A stretch of DNA of 64,000 bases, from positions 447,501 to 511,500 of the forward strand of contig BROG01000291.1 in assembly GCA_030159075.1 (NCBI GenBank), written 5' to 3'. The DNA comes from Atrina japonica. Taxonomy: Eukaryota; Mollusca; Bivalvia; Pterioida; Pinnidae. The translations under genes and the position numbers were made by a program. The notes beneath the pieces were generated by a model, which was given only the letters and a program-made list of their open reading frames with translations, was not told the DNA's origin and did no database searches. Shown in pieces: positions 33,101-48,100 of this stretch (positions are counted from its first letter, which is position 1; each line of letters opens with the position of its first letter).

Positions 33101-36100
33101 CAGGAATAACTTCATCACAAATTGAAGAAATCTACACATATTGTAATGAGTATGCATTAGGCCTATATTTTTCCAATGCACATGGACTCCTAACAAGCTA
33201 ATGCCAGAATGGCCGTAACCGATGTCAAACAGCACCTTTGCGAACAAGGATTGCGTAAGTGTGATAAAGTAATATATTGTTAGGCTGAATTTTCTGGCAC
33301 CTTATGGTGGCCCCAAAGTCCCTGTCATTAAATCTTACTCATTGTCATTTCCGAAAGTCGTCAGGTATGTGTTTGTAGGAAGAAAGACATTAAAAAAAAT
33401 AACCGACAAATCTGAGAGACAGCAGAGAAATGAACTGACCAAACCAGATATAAGGTATAGACATCAAAAAGAGAGTCAGATGTCTGTTGGGAATTTTAAC
33501 GAGAACTTTTATCATATTGGTAAAAATTGTGCACACACATGGAAATCTAAATGCATTTTTTTTTCATTACGGTCATGAGCTCATACATAAAAAATACATG
33601 CATTTTTGTTGGGGAATGAGGCTGAATTTCGGCCCCATGGATATTATAGAAAAAGCCCTGGTCTATCAGATGACAAAACAGAAAGATGAGTTTTTGTCAA
33701 ATACTAAAAGAGTCAATTGTGTCTGTCAGACAGTGAATTAGAGACACAACTCAGCAGGTCAGATTCTGATAGAAGATAAGTAGTAAAGTTAGAAACAGAA
33801 GTAAGAAATACAGAGTCTGTCAGACTGAAGAAGACGATAGATTATGTCAGACATTGAGAGAGTTGTTGATTATCAGAAAAACAGTCTGTTAGACTAAAAC
33901 AGAAATTAGATTTTATAAGACACTGAGAGAGACAGATGAGTCTGACTGGCTAAAAGAGACATTAGATTTTATAAGATGCAAAGAGACGAGTCTGACAGGC
34001 TTAAAGAGACATTAGATTTTATAAGATGCAAAGAGACGAGTCTGACAGGCTAAAAGAGACATTAGATTTTATAAGATGCAAAGAGACAAGTCTGACTGGC
34101 TAAAAGAGACATGAGATTTTATAAGATGCTAAGAGACGAGTCTGACAGGCTAAAAGAGACATTAGATTTTATAAGATGCTAAGAGCGAGTCTGACAGGCT
34201 AAAAGAGACATTAGATTTTATAAGATGCTAAGAGACAGTCTGACAGGCTAAAAGAGACATTAGATTTTATAAGATGCTAAGAGACGAGTCTGACAGGCTA
34301 AAAGAGACATTAGATTTTATAAGATGCTAAGAGACGAGTCTGACAGGCTAAAAGAGACATTAGATTTTATAGACACTGAGAGAGACAGATGAGTCTGACT
34401 GGCTAAAAGAGACATTAGATTTTATAATCATGCTAAGAGACGAGTCTGACAGGCTAAAAGAGACATTAGATTTTATAAGATGCACGAGTCTGACTGGCTA
34501 AAAGAGACATTAGATTTTATAAGATGCTAAGAGACGAGTCTGACAGGCTAAAAGAGACATTAGATTTTATAAGATGCTAAGAGACGAGTCTGACAGGCTA
34601 AAAGAGACATTAGATTTTATAAGACACTGAGAGAGACAGATGAGTCTGGCAGGCTAAAAGAGACATTAGATTTTATAAGATGCTAAGAGATGAGTCTGAC
34701 AGGCTAAAAGAGACATTAGATTTTATAAGACACTGCTAAGAGACAGATGAGTCTGGCAGGCTAAAAGAGACATTAGATATGATAAGATAAGGAGAGAGAC
34801 ACGTTGATTGAGTTACCAGAGGGACTTCTGTGAACCAAGTGGTTAGAGTATCGCGCTTTGAACCATGAAATCTCCTCACTTCTGGTCAGCACAGATTTGA
34901 GTCCTGCTGGAACCAAAGCTGAATTTCGTGATGAAGTTTGCCTAAAAAAGTATCAGAATGACAGATGAGTTGGTCAGACTAAAAGAAACAGTAGATTCTA
35001 TAAAGACACTGAGAGAGAAAGATGTAGAATTGTGTCATCACAAACCCTGATTGACAAAGTTTACAAAGGGGAACAGAAAAATCTGACATATATAACAGAA
35101 TACTGTATAGTTGCTTTTATTGGTGGAAGATTTAATTTTGCTGTATTTGCAGTCAAGGAAAACAATGCAAAAATAAATAACTGTGAATATATTTACCTTA
35201 TACTTATGAAGTATCAGAAAGACAATACGTTTACAATCAAAATTAAAAAAGGTCATTTCCTATCAAAATGGATTTATATAACCAGACATCATCTATACAT
35301 GTATCACAATCTTTACTTTACTTTACTCCTACGTGTATGACGCTCCTGTTTTGGAAATGATTTTATGCGAAAATTTAATACCCATGAACACAGTCCTTTC
35401 TGAAAAAAAGTGAAAATTTTTCCCCATGAAAAACTATACAGTACATATACATCTAAAGCTGCCATATGTGTTTTATTCCAGTTCAGTAATGAAATTATGA
35501 TGACATTTTTTCATGCATACACTTTTAAAATTTATTGATCTTAGGCAAAATTTTTATAATTCTTTGTTTGATGTGACTTAACTGACCCACCTGACAAACC
35601 CAAAAAGTTTTAAGGCAGTTTTGCCCATCTATTTTATTTATTATTATCATAATTTTTTTTTTTGGCATTAAAAATCTGAAATTTTGCTCAATTTACATAT
35701 GAAAATTAAAAAAAATTTAAAAATGCCTACTGAGTCATAGTGACCTACTTCTGAAAGCACTATTTGGGATTTGTCAAAAAAATAATTTTGTAATGTTTGC
35801 TTTTAGTTTTAATTTGTTTGTAGACCCCTGTACACTGTTTTAAAATTTATTTGTTTTTAGTTCTGACTGGTTGGGAAGCTGCTAATAAGTACAAAATATT
35901 GAACAATGTTGGACAACAAGTTTACTTTGCTTCAGAAGGTGAGTATAGAGTGTATAAATATATATAACGTCAGTGATCATGAGTTCAAGGAGTTAAATTT
36001 CTCTGTATTTCAAACTATTAACAAGAACTATTGATTTATTGTATAAACAACTTCTATGAGTCAAAGTCCTTGATGTTTCAAATAAATATTTGGCGTCATT

Positions 36101-39100
36101 TATATAAAAAAAGCAATGAAAATTCCTGCAAATAATTTAAAATCAAAATTGATATGTGCCCCATGACAATTCTTTTCCTTCTCATAAACACTCGGTGTTT
36201 TGACTCATCAATGTCCCTGGAAAAACAATGGACTCTGCTGTAAATCAATGACTTGGACCAGTCCAAATGTGTCTGTAGGCCTGAATAAGTTCAGGTCTTG
36301 AAGAATGAGATGCTTTTACTTTTTAGAACAAATTATTGGATATCCTGACTGTATATGACTTATACGGTTCCAAAGCAGTCAAATACCTATGATTATTATT
36401 TACTATATGTAAATCAAACTCTCAATTTTTGGAACCTTTCTGGGTGGTCCCTTGAACTTTGATTTACTGAAGTTTGATTGAACATACATGTATTTATATA
36501 CATGATTACATGTAGATATGTAGTATGAACATCTAGTTATGCTTCAACCCTCCCCCCTTTCAAAAAGTAATCTGTCCAACGTTATATTATTACCCAATGT
36601 TCTATATACATGTATATAGATACGTATTTATGTTTCTGGCTTCAATACATCATGGTTTCATCAGTGATTTCACAACTGGGGAACAACTGTTAACTGTTTT
36701 ACCCAAATCCAGTGAATTGTTGCATAGCTGTGATATCACAGATTTAACCAGGATGTATTAAGGTATCCATTGTAAAAATCAGTTTGTTAAATTTGGATGT
36801 TATTGTTTCACTCTTGAAAAATTGTGAAAAAAGTAAATTTCATAGACACACACACACACACACACACATACAGACAGACACACATGCACATACACGCACA
36901 CACTTTAAATAAAACATCATTTGAGATACCACCTGTCTTGATAGACCACGTTTTAGTGGCAGATGGTGTACATACATGTCATCTCTCAAGACAGCTTACA
37001 CTGTAGTAGCACAAAGAAGACTGAAACAAATTTATCACTGTGTAAAAAGTGATGGCCTTATTTTTGTCTTGCAGAATCTGATATGTGTATGAGGCAATGC
37101 TGTGGTCCAAACAGAGGTTTCACCATTCATATAACAGATAATATGGGACAGGTAATTTTGTACTTGAAGTCAAATTACATGTATACACAATACTGTAATA
37201 ATCTGCGGCTCATTAATTACATTTGTCTGGTTATTGTCCCTTTTGTAGTTGGGAAAAAATGTTGAGTGTGGCATAAAACACTATTCAATGTAAATAATAC
37301 AGAGCTGTTACAAATAAGCTTTATCCATTTCACCCTTGAACATCTGAGTGGTATGCTCATTCTATTGTTTAAGACCAGTCTATTATGGTCTGTAGGCTTG
37401 AAAGGGTTAAAGCTTGTTATTCATTCAAACATTCAGAGGATCTAGATCACTTATTTCACAATTGACCAAATTGTTATCAGACAAAGAAAATTCTGACAAA
37501 GAAATAACATTTATTTGCTTACCTAGAAAAGTAAACATGTGTTAGCAAATGTATTTACACTGGACTTATTTTTATGTAATTCAAATTAATTGACATACTT
37601 CCTGCAGGTTAAATCAATATTTAAATACTCAGGTAAAAGTGTAGCCAACAAATATATTTCTATTGATTTACTTCCTAAATGGATTACAATGATTCATGTG
37701 TAACTTTAAAGTAGGCTATGCTTGAAAAAAAGGTTTTGTGAAATTGATCTTAGGAATTTTAAGTTTTGACCTAAAGAAGGAAATACCATTGTGGTCAGAA
37801 TTATTAGGACAGACTCCACTAGTTTAGGCCTCCTTTATTACCCTAATCTTAAAGGTTCTGAAGCAGGACAAAGTTCACGATGACTTTTCGGGATATATAT
37901 TTTCACTTTAGACTTAACTCATGTTGTCAGCCTTAAAATATTTTATCAGACGATGCATATTGTCAGACTTCACGTATATTGTAAGATTTGTTACTTGTCA
38001 GATTTGACTAATATCAGATTTGATACTTGTCAGACTTTTGTCAGCCATGATACATTTTATCAGGCTTGTTTAATATCTGACTTGATACTCATTGTCAGTC
38101 ATGATACATTTGTCAGACATGATGCATTTTGTCAGACTTGATACATTTTATCAGGCTTGTTTAATATCTGACTTGATACTCATTGTCAGTCATGATACAT
38201 TTGTCAGACATGATGCATTTTGTCAGAATGATAAATTTTATCAGGCTTGTTTTTGTCAGACATGATACATTTTATCAGGCTTGTTTTTGTCAGACATGAT
38301 ACATTTAATCAGGCCTGCTTGTTTAATATCTGACTTGATATAATTGTCAGCCATGATACATTTTGTCAGACCTGATGCATTTTGTCAGAATGATACATTT
38401 TATCAGGGTTGTTTAATTTCCGACTTGATACTCATTGTCAGACATGATTCATTTTGTCAGACTTGATACTCAGTTTACGACATGATACAATGTACATGTT
38501 ACTAGACTTGACTAATATCATCTGACTTGATACTCATTGTCAAACATGATAGACTTGACTAATGTCATCTGACTTGATACTCATTGTCAAACATGATAGA
38601 CTTGACTAATGTCATATGACTTGATACTCATTGTCAAACATGATAGACTTGACTAATGTCATCTGACTTGATACTCATTGTCAAACATGATAGACTTGAC
38701 TAATGTCATATGACTTGATACTCATTGTCAAACATAATAGACTTGACTAATGTCATATGACTTGATACTCATTGTCAAACATGATAGACTTGACTAATGT
38801 CATCTGACTTGATACTCATTGTCAAACATGATAGACTTGACTAATGTTATATGACTTGATACTCATTGTCAAACATGATAGACTTGAATAATTTCATCAG
38901 ACTTGATACTCATTGTCATACATGATAGAGTTGACTAATGTCCTCTGACTTGATACTCATTGTCAAACATGATAATTGTCAGACTTGACTAATGTCATCT
39001 GACTTGATACTCATTGTCAAACATGTGGACTTGAATAATTTCATCAGACTTGATTCTCATTGTCAAACATGATAATTGTCAGACTTGAATAATTTCATCA

Positions 39101-42100
39101 GACTTGATACTCATTGTCAAACATGATAGACTTGACCAATGTCATCTGACTTGATACTCATTGTCAAACATGATAGACTTGAATAATTTCATCAGACTTG
39201 ATTCTCATTGTCAAACATGATAATTGTCAGACTTGAATAATGTCATCAGACTTGATACTCATTGTCAAACATGATAGACTTGACTAATGTCATCTGACTT
39301 GATACTCAGTGTCAAACATGATAGACTTGACTAATATTATCTGACTTGATACTCATTGTCAAACATGATAGACTTGATTAATGTCATCTGACTTGATACT
39401 CATTGTCAAACATGATAATTGTCAGACTTGAATAATTTCATCTGACTTGATACTCATTGTCAAACATGATAGACTTGACTAATGTCATCTGACTTGATAC
39501 TCATTGTCAAACATGATAGACTTGACTAATGTCATCTGACTTGATACTCATTGTCAAACATGATAGACTTGAATAATTTCATCAGACTTGATTCTCATTG
39601 TCAAACATGATAATTGTCAGACTTGAATAATTTCATCAGACTTGATACTCATTGTCAAACATGATAGACTTGACTAATGTCATCTGACTTGATACTCATT
39701 GTCAAACATGATAGACTTGAATAATTTCATCAGACTTGATTCTCATTGTCAAACATGATAATTGTCAGACTTGAATAATGTCATCTGACTTGATACTCAT
39801 TGTCAAACATGATATACTTGACTAATATTATCTGACTTGATACTCATTGTCAAACATGATAGACTTGAATAATTTCATCAGACTTGATTCTCATTGTCAA
39901 ACATGATAATTGTCAGACTTGAATAATGTCATCTGACTTGATTCTCATTGTCAAACATGATATACTTGACTAATATTATCTGACTTGATACTCATTGTCA
40001 AACATGATAAACTTGACTAATGTCATCTGACTTGATACTCATTGTCAAACATGATAGACTTGACTAATATTATCTGACTTGATACTCATTGTCAAACATG
40101 ATAGACTTGACTAATATTATCTGACTTGATACTCATTGTCAAACATGATAGACTTGACTAATATTATCTGACTTGATACTCATTGTCAAACATGATAGAC
40201 TTGACTAATGTCATCTGACTTGATACTCATTGTCAAACATATTAGACTTGACTAATGTCATCTGACTTGATACTCATTGACAAACATGATAGACTTGACT
40301 AATGTTATCAGACTTGATACTCATTGTCAAACATGATAGACTTGACTAATGTCATCTGACTTGATACTCATTGTCAAACATGATAGACTTGACTAATGTC
40401 ATCTGACTTGATACTCATTGTCAAACATGATAGACTTGACTAATGTTATCAGGCTTGATACTCATTGTCAAACATGATAGACTTGACTAATGTTATCAGA
40501 CTTGATACTCATTGTCAAACATGATAGACTTGACTAATGTTATCAGGCTTGATACTCATTGTCAAACATGATAGACTTGACTAATGTTATCAGGCTTGAT
40601 ACTCATTGTCAAACATGATAGACTTGACTAATGTTATCAGACTTGATACTCATTGTCAAACATGATAGACTTGACTAATGTTATCTGACTTGATACTCAT
40701 TGTCAAACATGATAGACTTGACCAATGTCATCTGACTTGATACTCATTGTCAAACATGATAGACTTGAATAATTTCATCAGACTTGATTCTCATTGTCAA
40801 ACATGATAATTGTCAGACTTGAATAATGTCATCAGACTTGATACTCATTGTCAAACATGATAGACTTGACTAATGTCATCTGACTTGATACTCATTGTCA
40901 AACATGATAGACTTGACTAATATTATCTGACTTGATACTCATTGTCAAACATGATAGACTTGATTAATGTCATCTGACTTGATACTCATTGTCAAACATG
41001 ATAATTGTCAGACTTGACTAATGTCATCTGACTTGATAATCATTGTCAAACATGATAGACTTGAATAATTTCATCAGACTTGATTCTCATTGTCAAACAT
41101 GATAATTGTCAGACTTGAATAATTTCATCAGACTTGATACTCATTGTCAAATATGATAGACTTGACTAATGTCATCTGACTTGATTCTCATTGTCAAACA
41201 TGATAGACTTGACTAATGTCATCTGACTTGATACTCATTGTCAAACATGATAGACTTGAATAATTTCATCAGACTTGATTCTCATTGTCAAACATGATAA
41301 TTGTCAGACTTGAATAATTTCATCAGACTTGATACTCATTGTCAAACATGATATACTTGACCAATGTCATCTGACTTGATACTCATTGTCAAACATGATA
41401 GACTTGAAATAATTTCATCAGACTTGATTCTCATTGTCAAACATGATAATTGTCAGACTTGAATAATGTCATGTGACATCTGAAACTGATAGACTTGACT
41501 AATGTTATCATTGATCTCAAACATGATAGACTTGACTAATGTTATCAGACTTGATACTCATTGTCAAACATGATAGACTTGACTAATGTCATCTGACTTG
41601 ATACTCATTGTCAAACATGATAGACTTGACTAATGTTATCAGGCTTGATACTCATTGTCAAACATGATAGACTTGACTAATGTTATCAGGCTTGATACTC
41701 ATTGTCAAACATGATAGACTTGACTAATGTTATCAGGCTTGATACTCATTGTCAAACATGATAGACTTGACTAATGTTATCAGGCTTGATACTCATTGTC
41801 AAACATGATAGACTTGACTAATGTTACAGACTTGATATCATTGTCAAACATGATAGACTTGACTAATGTTATCAGGCTTGATACTCATTGTCAAACATGA
41901 TAGACTTGAATAATTTCATCAGACTTGATACTCATTGTCAAACATGATAATTGTCAGACTTGACTAATGTCATCTGACTTGATACTCATTGTCAAACATG
42001 ATAGACTTGAATAATTTCATCAGACTTGATTCTCATTGTCAAACATGATAATTGTCAGACTTGAATAATTTCATCAGACTTGATACTCATTGTCAAATAT

Positions 42101-45100
42101 GATAGACTTGACTAATGTCATCTGACTTGATTCTCATTGTCAAACATGATAGACTTGACTAATGTCATCTGACTTGATACTCATTGTCAAACATGATAGA
42201 CTTGAATAATTTCATCAGACTTGATTCTCATTGTCAAACATGATAATTGTCAGACTTGAATAATTTCATCAGACTTGATACTCATTGTCAAACATGATAT
42301 ACTTGACCAATGTCATCTGACTTGATACTCATTGTCAAACATGATAGACTTGAATAATTTCATCAGACTTGATTCTCATTGTCAAACATGATAATTGTCA
42401 GACTTGAATAATGTCATCTGACTTGATACTCATTGTCAAACATGATAGACTTGACTAATGTTATCAGACTTGATACTCATTGTCAAACATGATAGACTTG
42501 ACTAATGTCATCTGACTTGATACTCATTGTCAAACATGATAGACTTGACTAATGTTATCAGGCTTGATACTCATTGTCAAACATGATAGACTTGACTAAT
42601 GTTATCAGGCTTGATACTCATTGTCAAACATGATAGACTTGACTAATGTTATCAGGCTTGATACTCATTGTCAAACATGATAGACTTGACTAATGTTATC
42701 AGACTTGATACTCATTGTCAAACATGATAGACTTGACTAATGTTATCAGGCTTGATACTCATTGTCAAACATGATAGACTTGACTAATGTTATCAGACTT
42801 GATACTCATTGTCAAACATGATAATTGTCAGACTTGACTAATGTTATCAGACTTGATACTCATTGTCAAACATTATAGACTTGACTAATATTATCAGACT
42901 TGATACTCATTGTCAGACTTGATACATATCAGCATTGATTAATATCATCTGTTCTGATACTTATTGTCAGACATAACACATGTTGACTTCCTAGATATTA
43001 TCTGACTTTATACTCAATGTCAGACATGATACATTTTGTCTGACTAGATCTTGCCAGACTTAGTTATTATTTTAAGGTCCTCTGTGGTTTATTTTAAGGG
43101 ACTCTGTAGTTGAGTGGTTAGAGCATGCACTTAAAAAAACATTCATTACTAGTCAGCCCGAGTGTAGAGTCCTGCTGAAACCTAAGCTTATTTGTGAAAG
43201 TTAGGTTGTCTGTGCCAGGGTATATTGTAGCAGGGTTTTCTCCTTCACCACTTAAACATGGCTGCCACCATATGAATAAATTTTGTTTTAGTTTAATGTA
43301 AAATAACAACAATTTTTTTCATTTTATCCTTGACATGAATTTTTAGGAAGTGATCAGAGCCACCCGAGAATTCAAATGTTGTGCTGGATGTTGCTGGTGT
43401 GCTAATCTGGACACTTGTGGACATGAGGTACAAATTGAAGCTCCCGTCGGTCAAGTTGTGGGCTACGTCAGACAGGAGTAAGTATCGTCATTTCTGGTCA
43501 CTACTGATCTATTTATTTAAGCTTATGAAATGATATCCTTTAGCTTACCTTTAGTATAGGGTCATCTGTGTTCAAATGGTTGTAGATTTGTGACCATGAA
43601 GGATCTCTCCTCCAGTCATCTCAGGTGAAACTAAAAGCCCTACTGGACCTAAGCTAATTATGTGAGGAAAACTTGCTAGTTTACTCTCTGAAGATTCTTA
43701 GGCTTTTCTTGGGTACATTGTACATTTCTGCCTAATCTGTCACTGAAATGTGGTCTCTCAAGACAGGTGTGACAGATGGTCTCTCAAAAGAGTTTTTTTT
43801 TAAGGATTACCTAACCAAGTGGTTATTACAAGGGTAAAAGTTTTCTGGTTTATGCTCGAATTCTGTTTTTTTTTTTAAAGTCATTATGGCCATTTTTACA
43901 GATTGCGTAATTCTGGTAAAAAAGTTTTAGTGGGATGAGGTTCTTATCTTTCCATGACACGGCAATTTCACCTGAAACCATGATGTTATTAGATGTAACC
44001 TCTTTTTACTAGTGAGGCTTTTGCGCATATTTCTGGAAGCTATATATCTCGTACTGGGAACCAGTCAAATGAACTTTATTAAACTTCCTGCATTTTCCTG
44101 CCTTATTCTAGAACAATCAGCGTAAAAATTAGATTGTGCACCAAAGTCAATGGAAATGAATTTTATGAATGTAAGTGAAAGTATGAAAGAATTAGAAAAG
44201 GGATTAAATAACCAGTGGATGTGATATTTATAAGCATTTGAAGGCATTAAAAAGTGTAAAAACCAGGAGTTTCGGGATGGGGGTCTTTGACACCTCACTC
44301 CACCAGGGCTTTGCTCTTGGCCCCAGGCAGTTTCGTCTTTGAAGACAGGTTCCCAGGTTTTTCCCATGGGCTGATTTTTTGTGAGTGCCATTGCATAACA
44401 GATACTTGCAATTGATGTATCCCAATAATGAAAAAAAAATTGATACTCATTTTCAGTCCCAGATTCAAGATCACTTCAGTTATACAGAGTTATAGTGGGT
44501 GCTCAGGGACAGTTTTATTCATTTTGTGCATCCCAGAAATATTTTATGCATCAGAGACACAGAAAACATGTGTAAGGGAAACCCTGGGACCCACTGTATG
44601 ATGATTGTTACCAAGCTTTAAAATCTTAGCTAAAAATAATCAGACCTCTATAATGACAAAGGTTTTGTATAAGGAACAACAAAATTAACCAGTAAAGGAG
44701 AAAACGTAACATGAAAATCACATGGAATTATTTGGTATTTTTTAAAAAAAAATAATTGGACAGTACATACATGTAAAATTTCCTGATTATTTCTCTCTGA
44801 CATGTTGCTTTGTTGCTTAGAGGTTAGTAATTATTAATTATAAGGCCATCCTAAAAGTTGTTGGGTTTGCAGCTTGAACAGGACTAAGATTTTTTACTGT
44901 GAGTAGGTAGGTAGGATTTATTTTTGGAACAGTGTAAACCCTATACATGTACAATATTAGCAATATGAGCATACAAGTATTAGAAGCCCAGTAAAAAATA
45001 AAATAAACAAATAGCCTGGGGTGGAATGTAAAACTTTCAGTCGTGGGCGACCTAACCAATTTTTATGTGTTTTCAGGGCTCTATAATAAGGATTATCCTC

Positions 45101-48100
45101 ACTTGTCCAATCGGACAAGTAATATCCAAAATTAACTTGTCCGAACCACAAAATTTAATTGTCCAAAAGTTAAAAAAAAACATGAGCCCTTTTAAAATTT
45201 TTGATTTATTTTTATGTGTTATGGGTTTACTTCAACTTTTCATCGAGGGTTATCCTGTTAGCAGTGAAGAGGTCATTGAGGTTGCATTTGTAAAATATAG
45301 TCCAACTCAAGAATTGAACGTTTACAGAAAAGCCAAATATTTTGGTGTAAATGAAATTAAATCTAGTTTGAATAATCATTTAATGAAATACCTCATAATT
45401 CTACTTACTTCTGCCTTTCAAAATTATACAATACAATTTGTAGTTAGTTTACCAATAAACATTGGGTAAACTGTCTTTTTCACCTTTTTCAGTTATTTAT
45501 ATTAATTAATACAGGATAGAGAACTTTGTTTGTTTGTTTATTTAGTCTAGGCAAAGTATATGTTCATGTACCATGGTAATAGCCCTAAATAGCTCTAGGA
45601 TGTTTACGTTCGATATTACAACCCCTAAAATTTGTTTTAAATCGTAGCTATTTTTTGTTATGAAAAAAAATATTTTATTAGTTCCCAATGTCATGTTTGG
45701 TTTAAATTAAAGTAGGTTCCATAAATGCTTACATTTTATTTTGAAATGAATGTTAATGCACGACAGACATTATTTAAAATTGGTGCCGAAGACACAACAA
45801 ATAAAAATTAGAATGTGAATTTTGAATTTATTTAGAGTCTGCAAATTGATTTTTTTTTGTTTATTTTTTTTGGGGGGATGGGGGGGTTGTTTTGTTTTGT
45901 TTTTAGCTCTACATTAATTTGATTTATTTTCATTTCATATATGTTAGATAGAAGTAGTTTGAATCCCATGGCTATTTTGCCAAAATAACAACCCATTTCA
46001 TACTCTCAGTACTTTGATTTCAAATGTTTAATGTTTGAAAAAAACGTTGAACATTGTTATAAAACAAATTGACTAAAAGAGTATATTCACTCGATAATGA
46101 AAAATGTTGGTAAAAAAAATAATCATGATTAGAACTCGCTACTTACACTGTGAAAGTGAAACTACACCTGATTGGAAGCATGATATTGGAAAATTGATTT
46201 GTTTGATTGACTGCAGAATGTTTTGATCATCCCGTCTCAATTTAATCTTGTCTTTTGTTTACTTGCCACTCGGTGATTATATTTCGGAAGACCAGAAAAC
46301 TCTTCATTTAAACTTAATGTATTTTGATTTCATTGGAAGACAAAGTCTGTCAATCATCAATGTTTATAAACTGAGAGATGAATATACCATGATGTTTTTC
46401 TGCCAGAGTAATTTAAGCATTTATTTTGAATTAGACATTTTAATTAAGGTTTGAAATAACAAATTACCGGTATAAGCATTGTTGATTATTTTAACTTGTC
46501 CATTCAAATAAGCGCTTTGGATAATTTACTTTTTCATTCTGATTTTCACCTGGACACAGACAAACATTAAGCCCTGGTTTTATATTTGTTGATTTAGCTC
46601 ATACAAAATAGATAGACCAGATGTAATCATTTTTAATGTCTTACTTTCAGACAGTCAGGTTGGAAACCTCACTTTTCTATACAAGATGCAAATCATGATG
46701 TCATAATGAAGGTACAGGGACCCTGTTGTATTTGCCAGGGAATATGTTGTACATGGGATCAAGAATTCAATGTAAGTATATCTTTGAATTCTGTTCATGA
46801 ATGTTCATTCTTATTTCTTACATGTACAGTAAAACCTCTTTATAATGCCCCCCCCCCATTTTATTTTCACCATGTTTAATGCCACAAGTTTTGAAAGTCC
46901 AATTCTCCAATTTTCCCTGTAGTGTAATTTAATTTAAGGTTTCACTGAACCTATCGCCATACCCCTTTATAATGCCAAATTGTGGCTAAGCAAATGGAGG
47001 CAGTATAATGAGGTTTTAGTGTAAAAGAGTCCGAAACGTTTTTAGGTCACTCGAGTTACTGAGGTCATCTGTTGCAAAATGCATTGTTTGAAAGTACATT
47101 CATTTCTCAAATTATCTATCGCCACTCAGTTCATCACCATTCTCACAATGATGGCACATTTTTTCAGGACTGTATTTTCCTGCGATAAAATTTTTTCTTA
47201 ATAACGCAGAATTCTTAATAGCCATCTGCCACTGTATTTTTAGAACAAACGTCCATTTCAGAATCGGTTATTTATCTTGATATACCACCATAGATATTTT
47301 CATGTGGATGGTCAGTAATAAATCTAAGAACTGCTTTGTCGAGGACCGTATTCTCATTTAGAAAATGTCTTCATTTACCACACCACACTGAACAGTATTT
47401 TCTATTGTCTGCAAATGCCATATTTTTAGCTACTGACCATCCATAGAATCATGGAAGGCAGTCAAGTGACTGAGTGGCACAGTGGTTAGCACACCCACTT
47501 CTCACCAATGCGACCTAGTTTCGATCCTTGGATTTGACAGGGAAGTATGTGAGATGGTTTGGCGGTCGCCAAGTATGACACGTGGGTTTTCTCTGTGTAC
47601 TTTGGTTTCCTCCCACGGCAAGGACCCCTGAATGCCAACATCAGGGTCAATGAGAGACATTAATATAAGTTGACAGAACTAGTTTGTCAGTTGTTGTAAA
47701 CTAACTAAAGTTTAAACTATAGTGATGTGATTCTTTATATCCAATGAAATGGTGACATTTAAGTCCAAGACAAAACAATTCTTGTTATAAATAGCAAGAT
47801 GTATTCTATGTGACTGGGACATAATCACATAGATCCCTGGGGCTTTCTTTTATAATTTACAGGAGGTATTCTATCAAGTACATACCTGATTTCTCACCAA
47901 TAAATCAGTGATCAATTACAGATGTTTTTTTAATTACAGGTGTTACATTTATCAATTACAGGTGTAATGTTATCACAGGTGTAACAATAATTAATTACAG
48001 GTGTATTGTGTGTAATGTTTATCAGTTACATGTGTAACTTTTATTAATTACAGGTGTAACATTTATTAATTACAGGTGTAATTTGTATCAATTACAGGTA

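Noticed and set aside
35032..35340. 102-residue plus-strand frame in intron 3
   Set aside because: It is Lys/Ile/Tyr-rich from AT content, without recognisable motifs or splice sites.
38461..42930. CRISPR-like array of regular repeats
   Set aside because: There are no unique spacers: the whole 47-bp unit repeats head to tail. The host is a eukaryote, so this is a minisatellite.
44065..44425. Overlapping minus-strand frames
   Set aside because: No family, splice partner or coding-like composition; they lie in an intron of the scramblase.
47463..47540. Functional tRNA gene
   Set aside because: The tRNA-like head is followed by a Meta-type SINE core, and the stem pairing is poor.
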